64,000 nucleotides of DNA, taken from Pseudomonas haemolytica (GTDB taxonomy: Bacteria; Pseudomonadota; Gammaproteobacteria; Pseudomonadales; Pseudomonadaceae). Below, piece by piece: positions 34,624 to 43,529 of the stretch (positions are counted from its first letter, which is position 1; each line of letters starts with the position of its first letter). The stretch lies in assembly GCF_009659625.1 (NCBI RefSeq), contig NZ_VOIW01000006.1, positions 1-64,000 on the forward strand, read 5' to 3'. A program made the position numbers and the translations under genes. A model generated the notes under the pieces. It had not been told where the DNA came from and did not search any database. It was given only the letters and a program-made list of their open reading frames with translations.

Positions 34624-35370
34624 TCAGCGCCCTCCGCCCAGATCCACAAAGGTTCCGGTTGCGTACGATGCTTTGTCCGACAGCAACCAGATAATCGCCT
34701 CTGCCACCTCATCCGGGCGTCCGCCACGGGCCATGGGGATGCCGGACTCCAGCTTGCTGACCCGGTCAGGGTCACCGCTCAGGGCGTGGAAATCAGTAAA
34801 GATATAGCCGGGGCGTACCGCGTTGACACGAATGCCTTCACCCGCGACCTCTTTCGACAGGCCGATAGTGAAGGTATCCAGCGCACCCTTCGAGGCGGCA
34901 TAGTCGACATACTCACCCGGCGATCCCAGGCGCGCCGCCACCGATGACACGTTGACGATACTGCCACCCTGCCCGCCATGCCGGGGCGACATGCGCAGCA
35001 CCGCATGCTTGGCGCACAGGATCGGGCCCAGCACATTGGTCTTCAGGATTTTCAGGATACGGAACTCGGACATCTCGTCGACCCGCGACTTATGCCCAAC
35101 GGTGCCAGCGTTATTGACCAGCGCCGTGACACGGCCCAGTTCGGCATCCACGCGATTGAACAAGGCGATCACTTCATCTTCGCTGCTCACATCGGCGCGG
35201 ACGGCAATGGCCTGGGCGCCCAAGCCGCGCACTTGTTCAAGCACGCCATGGGCGGCGTGTTCGTCGGACTGGTAGTTAATGCAGATGCGATAACCCTCGC
35301 GAGCGGCCAGCAATGCCGTCTCGGCGCCAATCCCACGGCTGCCTCCGGTGATGACGACGACTTTGTCCAT
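34624..35370 (-). CDS. SDR family oxidoreductase (3-oxoacyl-ACP reductase-like)
   Basis: 248 residues from the ATG at 35370, which has AGGAGA upstream. Classical short-chain dehydrogenase: cofactor motif TGGSRGIG at residues 8-15, NNAG near 89, catalytic Ser in SIVNVSSVAAR, Tyr and Lys in YVDYAASKGAL, and the end GTFVDLGGGR. The Arg-containing loop NYQSDEHAAH after beta2 favours NADP(H). The substrate is not evident. The longer open frame up to 35595 has no homology to the family and is not used. Confidence 0.88.
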   Translation of the reverse strand: MDKVVVITGGSRGIGAETALLAAREGYRICINYQSDEHAAHGVLEQVRGLGAQAIAVRADVSSEDEVIALFNRVDAELGRVTALVNNAGTVGHKSRVDEMSEFRILKILKTNVLGPILCAKHAVLRMSPRHGGQGGSIVNVSSVAARLGSPGEYVDYAASKGALDTFTIGLSKEVAGEGIRVNAVRPGYIFTDFHALSGDPDRVSKLESGIPMARGGRPDEVAEAIIWLLSDKASYATGTFVDLGGGR

Positions 35371-35452
35371 GGCTGCGGTCTCCTGATTCAACCTGATGTT
35401 TAGGGTTGGATCCAAGAATACCTTCAATGGGAAGGTTTTACACCGACCCAGG

Positions 35453-36514
35453 TCAGCCGCGCTGGCAGTTGGCCTGCGCGAGCGTATAAATCTCTGTCGA
35501 GGAGACCGGAGCCGGGTGGGAAACCGGCCGTGCCCCGCCCGCCACCAACACCTCCCCTGTAGGCAGGCACGACGCACTATGCCCGAAACGCCCATACGGC
35601 ATTTGCGCAGTCAGTGCCCACTGACCGGACAGAGGATCATACAACTCCGCGGTCCGGGCGTTTCCAGGGTTGGACATAGCACTGTCACCGACCACCAGCA
35701 CCTGGCCTGTCGCCAACCGTGTCGCGCTGTGGCCCTTACGGGGAACGCACATTTCAGACAGCTCCCAGCTGTCTGACGTCGGATCATAAATGCAGGCGCG
35801 ACTTTGCGCCGGACCGAAAGGCTCGCTCGCACCACCGGCCACCAACACCCGACCATCGAGCAGCAAGGTAGCGGTATGCTGCATCAGTGACCTGGGCATT
35901 GGCCGAACTGCAGCCCACTGCCCGGTCGCAGCGTCATAAATGAAGGCATTGGCCAACGCCGCGTTTTGCCTGCCGGAGAAGCCGCCGACCACCAAAACGT
36001 TCGTGTCCGGCAATAGCGTGGCCGTGTGGTTCATGGCGTCAACGGGAAGCCAGCCCTGACGGTGCCAGAGGTCGCCAATCGGGTCATATAGCTCAACGCT
36101 GTCCTGTACCTGCCCACCTGCAGGCCCCAGGTTATTTCCGCCGACGACTAACACCCTTCCTGATTCAAGTAAGGTTGTGGTGTGGCTGAAACGGGGCGTA
36201 TGCAACGGGGCCGCCGCTCTCCAGCAATCCGCTACAACGTCATACAACTGAGTATCTCTGAGCGCGTTGACGGCATCATTGCCGCCAGCAACCAAGACCA
36301 CACCGGACGGCAGAAGCACCGCACCACACGTATTGCGAGCCACCGGCATCAGGGCTCGCGCAGACCACTCTCCCGACAGTGGATTGTAGAGTTCAATACC
36401 ACTGGCCCCCGCAATCACTAAAACACCCAGCTCTGTAGTCACCGCACAATGAAAGTATCGAGACTCAAGCATTGACCCAGTGTCTTTAAACTCACCAGCA
36501 AGATTCGCGTTCAT
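35453..36514 (-). CDS. Kelch-repeat beta-propeller protein
   Basis: 353 residues. Six or seven kelch units of about 50 residues run through the protein, each with a hydrophobic strand ending in Gly-Gly: GVVLVAGGND, GRVLVVGGNN, TNVLVVGGFS, GRVLVAGGAS and GEVLVAGGAR, spaced by LYD or IYD plus Trp (VELYDPIGDLW, FIYDAATGQW). It has no signal peptide or membrane segment. The ATG at 36514 follows a GTG at 36517; no strong ribosome site precedes either. Kelch propellers bind proteins or sugars; no enzyme residues were found (the galactose oxidase copper ligands were not recognised). It lies downstream of mucR on the same strand. Function unknown. Confidence 0.78.
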   Translation of the reverse strand: MNANLAGEFKDTGSMLESRYFHCAVTTELGVLVIAGASGIELYNPLSGEWSARALMPVARNTCGAVLLPSGVVLVAGGNDAVNALRDTQLYDVVADCWRAAAPLHTPRFSHTTTLLESGRVLVVGGNNLGPAGGQVQDSVELYDPIGDLWHRQGWLPVDAMNHTATLLPDTNVLVVGGFSGRQNAALANAFIYDAATGQWAAVRPMPRSLMQHTATLLLDGRVLVAGGASEPFGPAQSRACIYDPTSDSWELSEMCVPRKGHSATRLATGQVLVVGDSAMSNPGNARTAELYDPLSGQWALTAQMPYGRFGHSASCLPTGEVLVAGGARPVSHPAPVSSTEIYTLAQANCQRG

Positions 36515-36627
36515 CACTTAGGCGCTCGCGCTGTTAGCGTAGAGGCCTAATCTAGGCCCCGGAACACACGGTGGCTACTGTCGGAGTTAACAGGTACTGG
36601 CAAGACAGATGGCGCGCAGAACACCGC

Positions 36628-38697
36628 TCAATCCGTCGCCTTTCGAATATCGGCGATGAATTGATCAGCAGGAAGTGGGTGGCCGAGCAGGTAACCCTGA
36701 AGGGAGTCGCACCCCAGGCGGGTGAGGAAATTCTGCTGCGCATCGGTTTCCACACCTTCGGCCACAATCCGCAAACCCAAGGCCTGACCGAGGGCCACAA
36801 TGGCTGAAACGATGGCGGCGTCGTCGCTGTCGTGCTCCAGATCGCGGACAAAACCGCGGTCGATCTTCAGCTCGTTGGCCGGCAGGCGCTTGAGGTACAT
36901 CAGGCTGGAGTAGCCGGTGCCAAAGTCATCGATGGACAGGTCCACGCCCATGTCCGAGAGCTGCTGCAATACCGTCATGCTTGCGTCGGCATCGCTCATG
37001 GCGGTGGTTTCGGTGATTTCCAGGGTCAGGCTGTTGGCCGGTAATTGGTGACGCTCCAAGGCGGCCGCTACGCTGTTGACCAACCCTGCATGGCAAAACT
37101 GCAACGCCGACAGGTTTACGGCAATGCGCCAGTTTTCATAGCCCTGGGCGTACCACAGGCTCATCTGGCGGCAGGCTTCATTGAGTACCCATTCGCCGAT
37201 GGGAATGATCAGCCCGGTTTTCTCCGCCAGTGCAATAAACGTGGCCGGCAGCAGCAAGCCCTGCTGCGGATGCTCCCAGCGCAGCAACGCCTCGGCGCCC
37301 ACCGCAATACCGCTGACGGCATCGAACTTGGGTTGGTAATACAAGCGAAACTGCCCGTACTCAAGGGCATTGCGCAGGTCCTGCAACAGCTGCAATTGTT
37401 TGCGTGCGTTGGTGTTCATCGACACATCGAAGAAACCGTAGCCGTTCTTGCCCATGCCTTTGGCGTGGTACATCGCCGCGTCGGCGTTCATCAACAGGTC
37501 CTGGGGGGTGCTGCCATTGCCCGGGAACATGGCGATACCAATGCTGGCGGAGATTTTCAGCTCATGCTCAGCCACCTGGAAGGTGCGGTTGATCAGGCCG
37601 ACCTGACGCTCGGCCAAGCCCATGGCATCGTCCGGCTGAGTCAGTTGCACCAGCAACACAAACTCGTCGCCGCCGATACGGGCCAGGGTGTCCTGGCTGC
37701 GCAAGTCTTCGCGCAGACGCAGACCGACCTCGCGCAGCAACTGGTCGCCCATGTGATGACCAAAGGCATCGTTGACCGGTTTGAAGCCATCCAGGTCGAT
37801 AAACATCAGGGCAAAGCATCCGCCCCGCTCGTTCACCGCCTGGATGGCTTGCTGAATGCGATCAGCCAGCAACGTGCGGTTGGGCAGGCCGGTGAGCATG
37901 TCATGCAGGGCCAGGTGGGTCAGCTCCTGGTTGGCCAGGGTCAAGGAATCAGCAAGCACAGCGGTGCGCGCGTCCAGGCGAGCGTCGAGCAAGGAGGTCA
38001 ACAGTGCGATGACCAGTACCGCCATCGAGGTCACCAAAACCAGATTATCCAGGCCCTTGCCGCTCAGGCCTGTCAGTGCAGCACCGCAAAAGCTGTCATC
38101 GGCAAAGCGCGCCGCGGCCATCCCGGTGTAGTGCATGCCGACGATGGCCACGCCCATCACCACTGCCGCCCCGCCCCGCGCCAGACGCACGTAAGGCGTG
38201 TTGCGGCGCAGGTTGAAGGCGATCCACAGCGCCGCGCCGCAAGCCACTACCGCAATCAATAACGAGGCGCCGAACAAGGCAGGGTCGTAGTCGATGCCCG
38301 GGGTCATGCGCATGGCGGCCATGCCGGTGTAATGCATGCTGGCGATGCCCGCGCCCATCACCAGCGCACCGAATGCCAGTTGCCAGGCCGGCAGGCGTGG
38401 CTGACTGACCAGCCATAAGGCGAAGCCACTGGATAACACCGCGATCAACAGCGACAGCGCAGTGATGCCCAGGTCAAACCCAAGTGCGAACGGCAGGCGC
38501 AGGGCCAACATGCCGATAAAGTGCATGGACCAGACGCCTACGCCCATCGCCAATGCGCCGCCGCTGATCCATAGATAAACCGCACGCCCCTTGGCCGTAG
38601 CAATGCGCCCGGCCAAGTCCAACGCGGTGTAGGACGCGAGGATGGCGACGCACAGGGAAATCACGACAAGGGAGGTGGAATAGCTACCGATCAGCAT
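36628..38697 (-). CDS. mucR: MHYT-GGDEF-EAL c-di-GMP enzyme, MucR-like
   Basis: 689 residues. The N-terminal 250 form a seven-segment MHYT sensor with MHFIGM near 58, MHYTGM near 122 and MHYTGM near 188, thought to bind copper and sense a gas. GGDEF domain: TGLPNRTLLADR, DLDGFKPVNDAFGH, and intact RIGGDEF near 341. EAL domain: AEALLRWEHP near 468, the metal-binding NLSALQF and ITETT, and DDFGTGYSSLMYLKRLP near 588. Both synthesis and hydrolysis of c-di-GMP are therefore possible. Domain order and length match P. aeruginosa MucR, which supplies c-di-GMP for alginate synthesis; NbdA is longer. Orthology is inferred. Confidence 0.85.
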   Translation of the reverse strand: MLIGSYSTSLVVISLCVAILASYTALDLAGRIATAKGRAVYLWISGGALAMGVGVWSMHFIGMLALRLPFALGFDLGITALSLLIAVLSSGFALWLVSQPRLPAWQLAFGALVMGAGIASMHYTGMAAMRMTPGIDYDPALFGASLLIAVVACGAALWIAFNLRRNTPYVRLARGGAAVVMGVAIVGMHYTGMAAARFADDSFCGAALTGLSGKGLDNLVLVTSMAVLVIALLTSLLDARLDARTAVLADSLTLANQELTHLALHDMLTGLPNRTLLADRIQQAIQAVNERGGCFALMFIDLDGFKPVNDAFGHHMGDQLLREVGLRLREDLRSQDTLARIGGDEFVLLVQLTQPDDAMGLAERQVGLINRTFQVAEHELKISASIGIAMFPGNGSTPQDLLMNADAAMYHAKGMGKNGYGFFDVSMNTNARKQLQLLQDLRNALEYGQFRLYYQPKFDAVSGIAVGAEALLRWEHPQQGLLLPATFIALAEKTGLIIPIGEWVLNEACRQMSLWYAQGYENWRIAVNLSALQFCHAGLVNSVAAALERHQLPANSLTLEITETTAMSDADASMTVLQQLSDMGVDLSIDDFGTGYSSLMYLKRLPANELKIDRGFVRDLEHDSDDAAIVSAIVALGQALGLRIVAEGVETDAQQNFLTRLGCDSLQGYLLGHPLPADQFIADIRKATD

Positions 38698-38883
38698 GGG
38701 ACTTCTCGCAGGCTACAAGGCGTAAAAGCCCGTGCCGGGGTGGCAAAGCGGGCGATTGTAGCGAGAAAAAATCTGGGGCAGTTGATTAATTATCAGAAGG
38801 CCATTAGTGATTTTTTGGCGTCAATCGGATGGCCTCATGAGGCTTTTCTGGCCCCCGAGGAGATCCAAATGTGGGAGGCCGGG

Positions 38884-40425
38884 TCACTCCTTCTCAGCCA
38901 GAGAAGTCTGACCATCCCAGCCTCCCCCCAATGCCGCAATCAACTGCACACTCGCCACCAACCGCGACTGCAACAAGGTCAACACCGTGCGTTCGTTACT
39001 CAAGGCCGTTGCCTGCACAGTGACCACGTCCAGGTAGGCAATCAACCCCGCCTTGTACTGGTTCTCGGTCAGGCGCAACGACTCCCGCGCTGACTCCAGT
39101 GCTTCATTGCTCACCACCGCTTCGTCCGCCAGAACCTTGAGCTGGACCATGTAGTTTTCCACTTCGCGGAACCCATCCAGCACCGTCTGGCGGTACTTGG
39201 CCACGGTCTCGTCATAGCTGGCCACGGTGCGATCAACTTCCGCCGAGCGCTGGCCGCCATCAAACAGGGTCATTGCCAGTTTCGGCCCAACCGACCAAAA
39301 GCGGTTAGGCAGGCTGATCCAATCCTCATAGGTGCTACTGGAATAGCCGCCCTGCATGCTCAGGCTGAGGTCCGGGTAGTAGGCCGCCTTGGCGACGCCG
39401 ATATTGGCGTTGGCGGCGATCACCGAACGTTCGGCCGAAGCGATATCGGGGCGACGCTCGAGCAATTGCGAGGGCAGGCTCACCGGAATCTGCGGCAGCG
39501 CCGGGATCTCTTTGCTCACGGCCAGATTGAAGTTGGCCGGGGCTTCACCGATCAATACCGCGATGGCGTTTTCCAGCTGGGCACGCTGCCAGATCAGATC
39601 GATCAGGCTGGCCTGGGTGGTCTTGAGCTGGGTTTGCGCCTGAGCGATGGCGTCCTTGCCGGCCACACCGGCGCGGTATTGGTTTTCGGTCATTTTCAAC
39701 GAGCGCTGGTAGGTGTCCAGCGTGGCCTGCAACAGGCGCGTCTGCTCGTCCATGACGCGCAGTTGCAGGTAGCTTTGCACCAGCTCCGACTGCTGGCTCA
39801 GGCGCATCGCGGCCAGGTCGGCCGAACTGGCTTCGGCACTGGCTTCGTTCGCCTCCAGGCCACGGCGTAACTTGCCCCAGATATCGGCTTCCCAGCTCAC
39901 ACCCAACTGCGCATTGAGGGTGTCGCGAATACCGCTGCTGGAGCTGCTGAGGCTGGCACTGCTGCTGCCGGTGCCCTGGCTGGCACGGGTTTTGCCGACG
40001 CTCAGGTCGACGCTGGGGTAAAACGCCCCGCGTGAACTACGCATCAGGGCCTGGGCCTGGCGAAAACGCGCTTCGGCCTGGGCGACGGTCTGGTTGGACG
40101 TGTTGAGGCGCACCACCAGGTCATTCAATTGGCGGTCGCCATACAGCTCCCACCAGGCGCCACGGGCCAAAGAGTCACTGGGATTGGCCTGACGCCAGCC
40201 CTGGGCTTCCTTGAACTGCACCGGCTCGATGACCTCCGGGCGCTGGTAGTCAGGACCGATGGCGCAGGCGCTGAGCAGCATGGCCAGGCCCACTGTAGGA
40301 GCGAGCTTGCTCGCCAAGGCCGTCAACGATAACGCGTTCCTTCTGGATGAACGCGGCGTATGGGCGTTGTTCGCGAGCAAGCTCGCTCCTACAGGGGTCG
40401 CAGGGACGTTAGTTGCATCGGTCAT
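38884..40425 (-). CDS. opmB: Outer-membrane efflux lipoprotein of the MuxABC pump (OprM family), with REPIN-encoded N-terminus
   Basis: 513 residues of the TolC/OprM family: lipobox LLSAC with Cys54, then AIGPDYQRPEV, and two outer-membrane efflux repeats (LGVSWEADIWGKLRRGLEA, and LPSQLLERRPDIASAERSV near 345). It forms the outer channel for the MuxABC inner-membrane pump. The start at 40425 overlaps the muxC stop (ATGA at 40422-40425). Residues 11-44 are encoded by a complete REPIN, and the positive charges before the hydrophobic core (RSSRR and K40) come from it. Normal family signal peptides have the basic residues within the first ten positions and a lipobox before residue 30, so the leader here is abnormally long. 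Export probably still works but this is untested. Confidence 0.9.
   Translation of the reverse strand: MTDATNVPATPVGASLLANNAHTPRSSRRNALSLTALASKLAPTVGLAMLLSACAIGPDYQRPEVIEPVQFKEAQGWRQANPSDSLARGAWWELYGDRQLNDLVVRLNTSNQTVAQAEARFRQAQALMRSSRGAFYPSVDLSVGKTRASQGTGSSSASLSSSSSGIRDTLNAQLGVSWEADIWGKLRRGLEANEASAEASSADLAAMRLSQQSELVQSYLQLRVMDEQTRLLQATLDTYQRSLKMTENQYRAGVAGKDAIAQAQTQLKTTQASLIDLIWQRAQLENAIAVLIGEAPANFNLAVSKEIPALPQIPVSLPSQLLERRPDIASAERSVIAANANIGVAKAAYYPDLSLSMQGGYSSSTYEDWISLPNRFWSVGPKLAMTLFDGGQRSAEVDRTVASYDETVAKYRQTVLDGFREVENYMVQLKVLADEAVVSNEALESARESLRLTENQYKAGLIAYLDVVTVQATALSNERTVLTLLQSRLVASVQLIAALGGGWDGQTSLAEKE
40293..40394. repeat. REPIN inserted in frame in the opmB coding region
   Basis: CTGTAGGAGCGAGCTTGCTC begins at both ends in inverted orientation; the arms are identical over 22 bases. 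Outer-end to outer-end length is 102 bases, exactly 34 codons, so the opmB frame is kept. Each arm also contains the hairpin GCGAGC-TT-GCTCGC. It is a third REPIN class, TGTAGGAGCGAGC, found nowhere else in the window. Confidence 0.92.
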
Positions 40426-43400
40426 AGCGCAGTGTCCAGGGCAGCATCGGTACGCACGCCGCGCCAGGCATTGAAGCGATGGCGTGCGCGGTCGAGATAA
40501 AGGTAAACCACCGGGGTGGTGTAAAGGGTCAGGACCTGGCTGAAAATCAGGCCGCCGATGATGGTCAGGCCCAGGGGATGACGCATTTCCGCGCCATCGC
40601 CAGTGCCGAGCAGCAAGGGCAAGGCGCCGAGGATCGCGGCCAGGGTGGTCATCAAAATCGGCCGCAGACGCAACAGGCAGGCACTGCGGATCGATTCCAG
40701 AGGCCCCATGCCATCGTTACGCTCCAGCTGCAAGGCCAGGTCGATCATCAGGATCGCGTTCTTCTTCACCACCCCGATCAGCAGGAACAGGCCCAGCAGA
40801 GAGATCAGGCTGAACTCGCCCCCCGTCAGGTAGATCGCAAGCATGGCGCCAACCCCGGCCGAGGGCAGCGTGGAAAGGATCGTCAGCGGATGGATATAGC
40901 TTTCATACAAGATGCCAAGCACCAGGTACACCGCGACCAATGCGCCAAGGATCATGAACGGCTGGCCCTTCTGCGTGGCCGCAAAGGCATCGGCGGTGCC
41001 GGCCATCTTGGCGATCACATCTTCGGGCAAGCCCACCTTGGCGATCGCTCGCTCGATGGCTGCGGTGCCCTGCTCCACCGTGACGCCAGGTGCCATGTCG
41101 AAGGCGATGTCTTCTGAGGCGAACTGGCCTTCATGGCTGACGCGGTCGTCTGCCAGGCTGTTTTCATAATGGGCAATGGTCGACAACGGCACCCGCGCGC
41201 CATCGGCGGTGATCACCTGCATCTGGTTGAGGGTGATCGGGTCCTGGGCATATTTGGGGTTGACCTCCATCACCACCTGGTACTGATTGAGGCTGTCGTA
41301 AATGGTGGAAATCTGCCGCTGGCTGTAGGCGTTGTTGAGCACCGAAGTGACCATGTCCATATCGATACCCAGGCGCTTGGCCTGATCACGGTCGACGATC
41401 AGCGTGACCTGGGCTGCACCGCGGCCTTCGCGGGCGTCGATGGCGGTCAGTTCCGGCAACTCACGCAAGGCCGCGACGACTTTCGGGTACCACAGGCGCA
41501 ACGCGGCCAAATCACCGCTTTGCAGGATGTAGGAGTACTGCGCGCTGGTTGCGTCGCGGCTGCCACCAAACTGCAGGTCCTGGTCGGCCATCAGAAACAG
41601 CCGACCGCCCGGTACCAGCGGCACGTCCTTGCGCAGCCGTTCGATCACCGCCTGGGCAGAGATCTTGCGTTCGCTGATCGGCTTGAGGCGCACCAGCATC
41701 ACCGCGTTGTTAGTGCCTTGGTTGCCGCCGATAAAGCCGGCCACACTGAGCACCGCCGGGTCCTTGAGCACCGCCTGGCGGAAGATTTCCATCTTCGGCT
41801 GCATCACGCTGAACGACAGGCCATCGTCGCCGCGGACAAAACCGATCAACTGGCCGGTGTCCTGCTGCGGCATGAAGGTTTTTGGCACCACCACGTACAA
41901 CGCCACGTTCAAGCCGATGGTCAGCAACAGGCTGAGCAGGGTCAGGCGCCGATGGCGCAACACCCAGTCCAGGCTGGTGGCGTAGCCGGCGACCATACGG
42001 TCGTTGATCTTCTGGCTCCAGCGTTGCAACCCGGTCTGCCTGTTTTTGTCATGGGGCTTGAGCCAGCGGGCGCAGAGCATCGGCGTCAGGGTCAGCGAGA
42101 CGATCAGCGAGACGATGATCGCCGCTGACAAGGTGATGGAAAACTCGCGGAACAGGTTGGTGACAATCCCGCCCATAAACAGGATGGACAGGAACACCGC
42201 AACCAGCGACACGTTCATCGACAGCAAGGTGAAGCCGACTTCCTGGGCGCCCAGGTACGCAGCCTTCATCGGCGGCACGCCGTCGTCGATGTGCCGGGAA
42301 ATGTTCTCCAGCACCACGATGGCATCGTCCACCACCAGCCCGGTGGCCAGGATCAGCGCCATCAGCGAAAAGTTGTTCAGCGAAAAACCGTACAGGTACA
42401 TCACCGCAAAGGTGCCCACCAGCGACACCGGCACCGCCAGGGTCGGGATCAGCGAAGCGCGGAAGTTGCCCAGGAACAGGTACACCACCAGGATTACCAG
42501 GCCCACGGCAATCAGCAAGGTCATTTCCGCTTCATGCAGGGTCGCGGTGATCACCGGTGAACGGTCCATCGCCAGGCTGAGCTTGACGCTGGACGGCAGC
42601 ACCGCCTGCAACGCCGGCAACTGGGCCTTGATCTGCCTGACCGTCTCGATGATGTTGGCGCCGGACTGGCGGTTGATCACCAGCAACACCGCCGATTCAT
42701 TGTTGAAGAAACCGCTGTTGTAGCGGTCTTCCACGCCATCCGTGATCTTCGCCACATCCCCCAGGCGCAGGGCCGCGCCGTCCTGGTAGCGGATCAACAG
42801 CGGCTCATAGTCCTTGGCTTTTTCCAGTTGGTCGTTGGCCTGGATCTGCCAGTTGCGCTCGCCGTCTTCCAGCGAACCCTTGGGCCGACGCTGGTTGGCA
42901 TTGGCGATAGTGTTGCGCACATCGTCCAGGGCTACGCCGTACTGGTCGAGGGCCTTGGGCTCCAGCTCGATGCGCACCGCCGGCAAGGAGCTGCCGCCGA
43001 TCTGCACTTCGCCCACACCCGGCACCTGGGACAGGCTCTGGGACAGGATGGTCGAGGCCAGGTCGTACAGCTGGCCTTTCTGCAGCACGTCGGAGGTCAG
43101 CGCCAGCACCATGATCGGTGCCTGGGACGGGTTGATCTTCTTGTAGGTGGGCATGCTGCGCATGCCGCTGGGCAGCAGGTTGCGCGAAGCATTGATGGCT
43201 GCCTGCACTTCCCGCGCCGCGCCGTTGATATCGCGGTCGGAATCAAACGCGAGGATCACTCGCGTGGAGCCCTGGCTCGACGAACTGCTCATGGTGGTGA
43301 TGCCGGCAATCGCGCCGAACGAGCGCTCCAGCGGCGTGGCGACGGTAGACGCCATCACCTCGGGGCTGGCGCCGGGCAAGCTGGCCGACACGACGATCAC

Positions 43401-43529
43401 CGGAAAGTCGATCTGCGGCAGCGGTGACACCGGCAACAGGTTGAAGCTGACGCCACCGAGCAACATGATCGCCAGGCTCAGCAGCATGGTGGCTACCGGC
43501 CGGCGAATGAAAGGTCCGGACAGGTTCAT
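40422..43529 (-). CDS. muxC: RND multidrug efflux inner-membrane transporter subunit MuxC (MdtC-like)
   Basis: 1035 residues with the twelve-segment RND topology and two large periplasmic loops. Marks include FIRRPVATMLLSLAIMLLGG at the N-terminus, LILATGLVVDDAIVVLENI near 395-413 (the proton-relay Asp pair), and GLFLLIGVVKKNAILMIDLA near 925. The pump in this family uses two different RND proteins, MuxB and MuxC, which form a heterotrimer. Start and stop overlap its neighbours by four bases (ATGA) on both sides. Confidence 0.94.
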   Translation of the reverse strand: MNLSGPFIRRPVATMLLSLAIMLLGGVSFNLLPVSPLPQIDFPVIVVSASLPGASPEVMASTVATPLERSFGAIAGITTMSSSSSQGSTRVILAFDSDRDINGAAREVQAAINASRNLLPSGMRSMPTYKKINPSQAPIMVLALTSDVLQKGQLYDLASTILSQSLSQVPGVGEVQIGGSSLPAVRIELEPKALDQYGVALDDVRNTIANANQRRPKGSLEDGERNWQIQANDQLEKAKDYEPLLIRYQDGAALRLGDVAKITDGVEDRYNSGFFNNESAVLLVINRQSGANIIETVRQIKAQLPALQAVLPSSVKLSLAMDRSPVITATLHEAEMTLLIAVGLVILVVYLFLGNFRASLIPTLAVPVSLVGTFAVMYLYGFSLNNFSLMALILATGLVVDDAIVVLENISRHIDDGVPPMKAAYLGAQEVGFTLLSMNVSLVAVFLSILFMGGIVTNLFREFSITLSAAIIVSLIVSLTLTPMLCARWLKPHDKNRQTGLQRWSQKINDRMVAGYATSLDWVLRHRRLTLLSLLLTIGLNVALYVVVPKTFMPQQDTGQLIGFVRGDDGLSFSVMQPKMEIFRQAVLKDPAVLSVAGFIGGNQGTNNAVMLVRLKPISERKISAQAVIERLRKDVPLVPGGRLFLMADQDLQFGGSRDATSAQYSYILQSGDLAALRLWYPKVVAALRELPELTAIDAREGRGAAQVTLIVDRDQAKRLGIDMDMVTSVLNNAYSQRQISTIYDSLNQYQVVMEVNPKYAQDPITLNQMQVITADGARVPLSTIAHYENSLADDRVSHEGQFASEDIAFDMAPGVTVEQGTAAIERAIAKVGLPEDVIAKMAGTADAFAATQKGQPFMILGALVAVYLVLGILYESYIHPLTILSTLPSAGVGAMLAIYLTGGEFSLISLLGLFLLIGVVKKNAILMIDLALQLERNDGMGPLESIRSACLLRLRPILMTTLAAILGALPLLLGTGDGAEMRHPLGLTIIGGLIFSQVLTLYTTPVVYLYLDRARHRFNAWRGVRTDAALDTAL

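Noticed and set aside
38780..38795. TTGATTAATTATCAG as an ANR box before mucR
   Set aside because: The half-sites are separated by five bases instead of four, so it does not fit the consensus.
38832..38843. GCCTCATGAGGC palindrome followed by TTTT as a terminator
   Set aside because: The T-run is on the plus-strand side, where no plus-strand gene ends; the minus-strand opmB transcript meets no T-run.
38740..39093. 117-codon plus-strand open frame near the end of opmB
   Set aside because: Most of it overlaps opmB antisense; the rest contains a partial REP outer end (AAATGTGGGAGG near 38868) and no domain.
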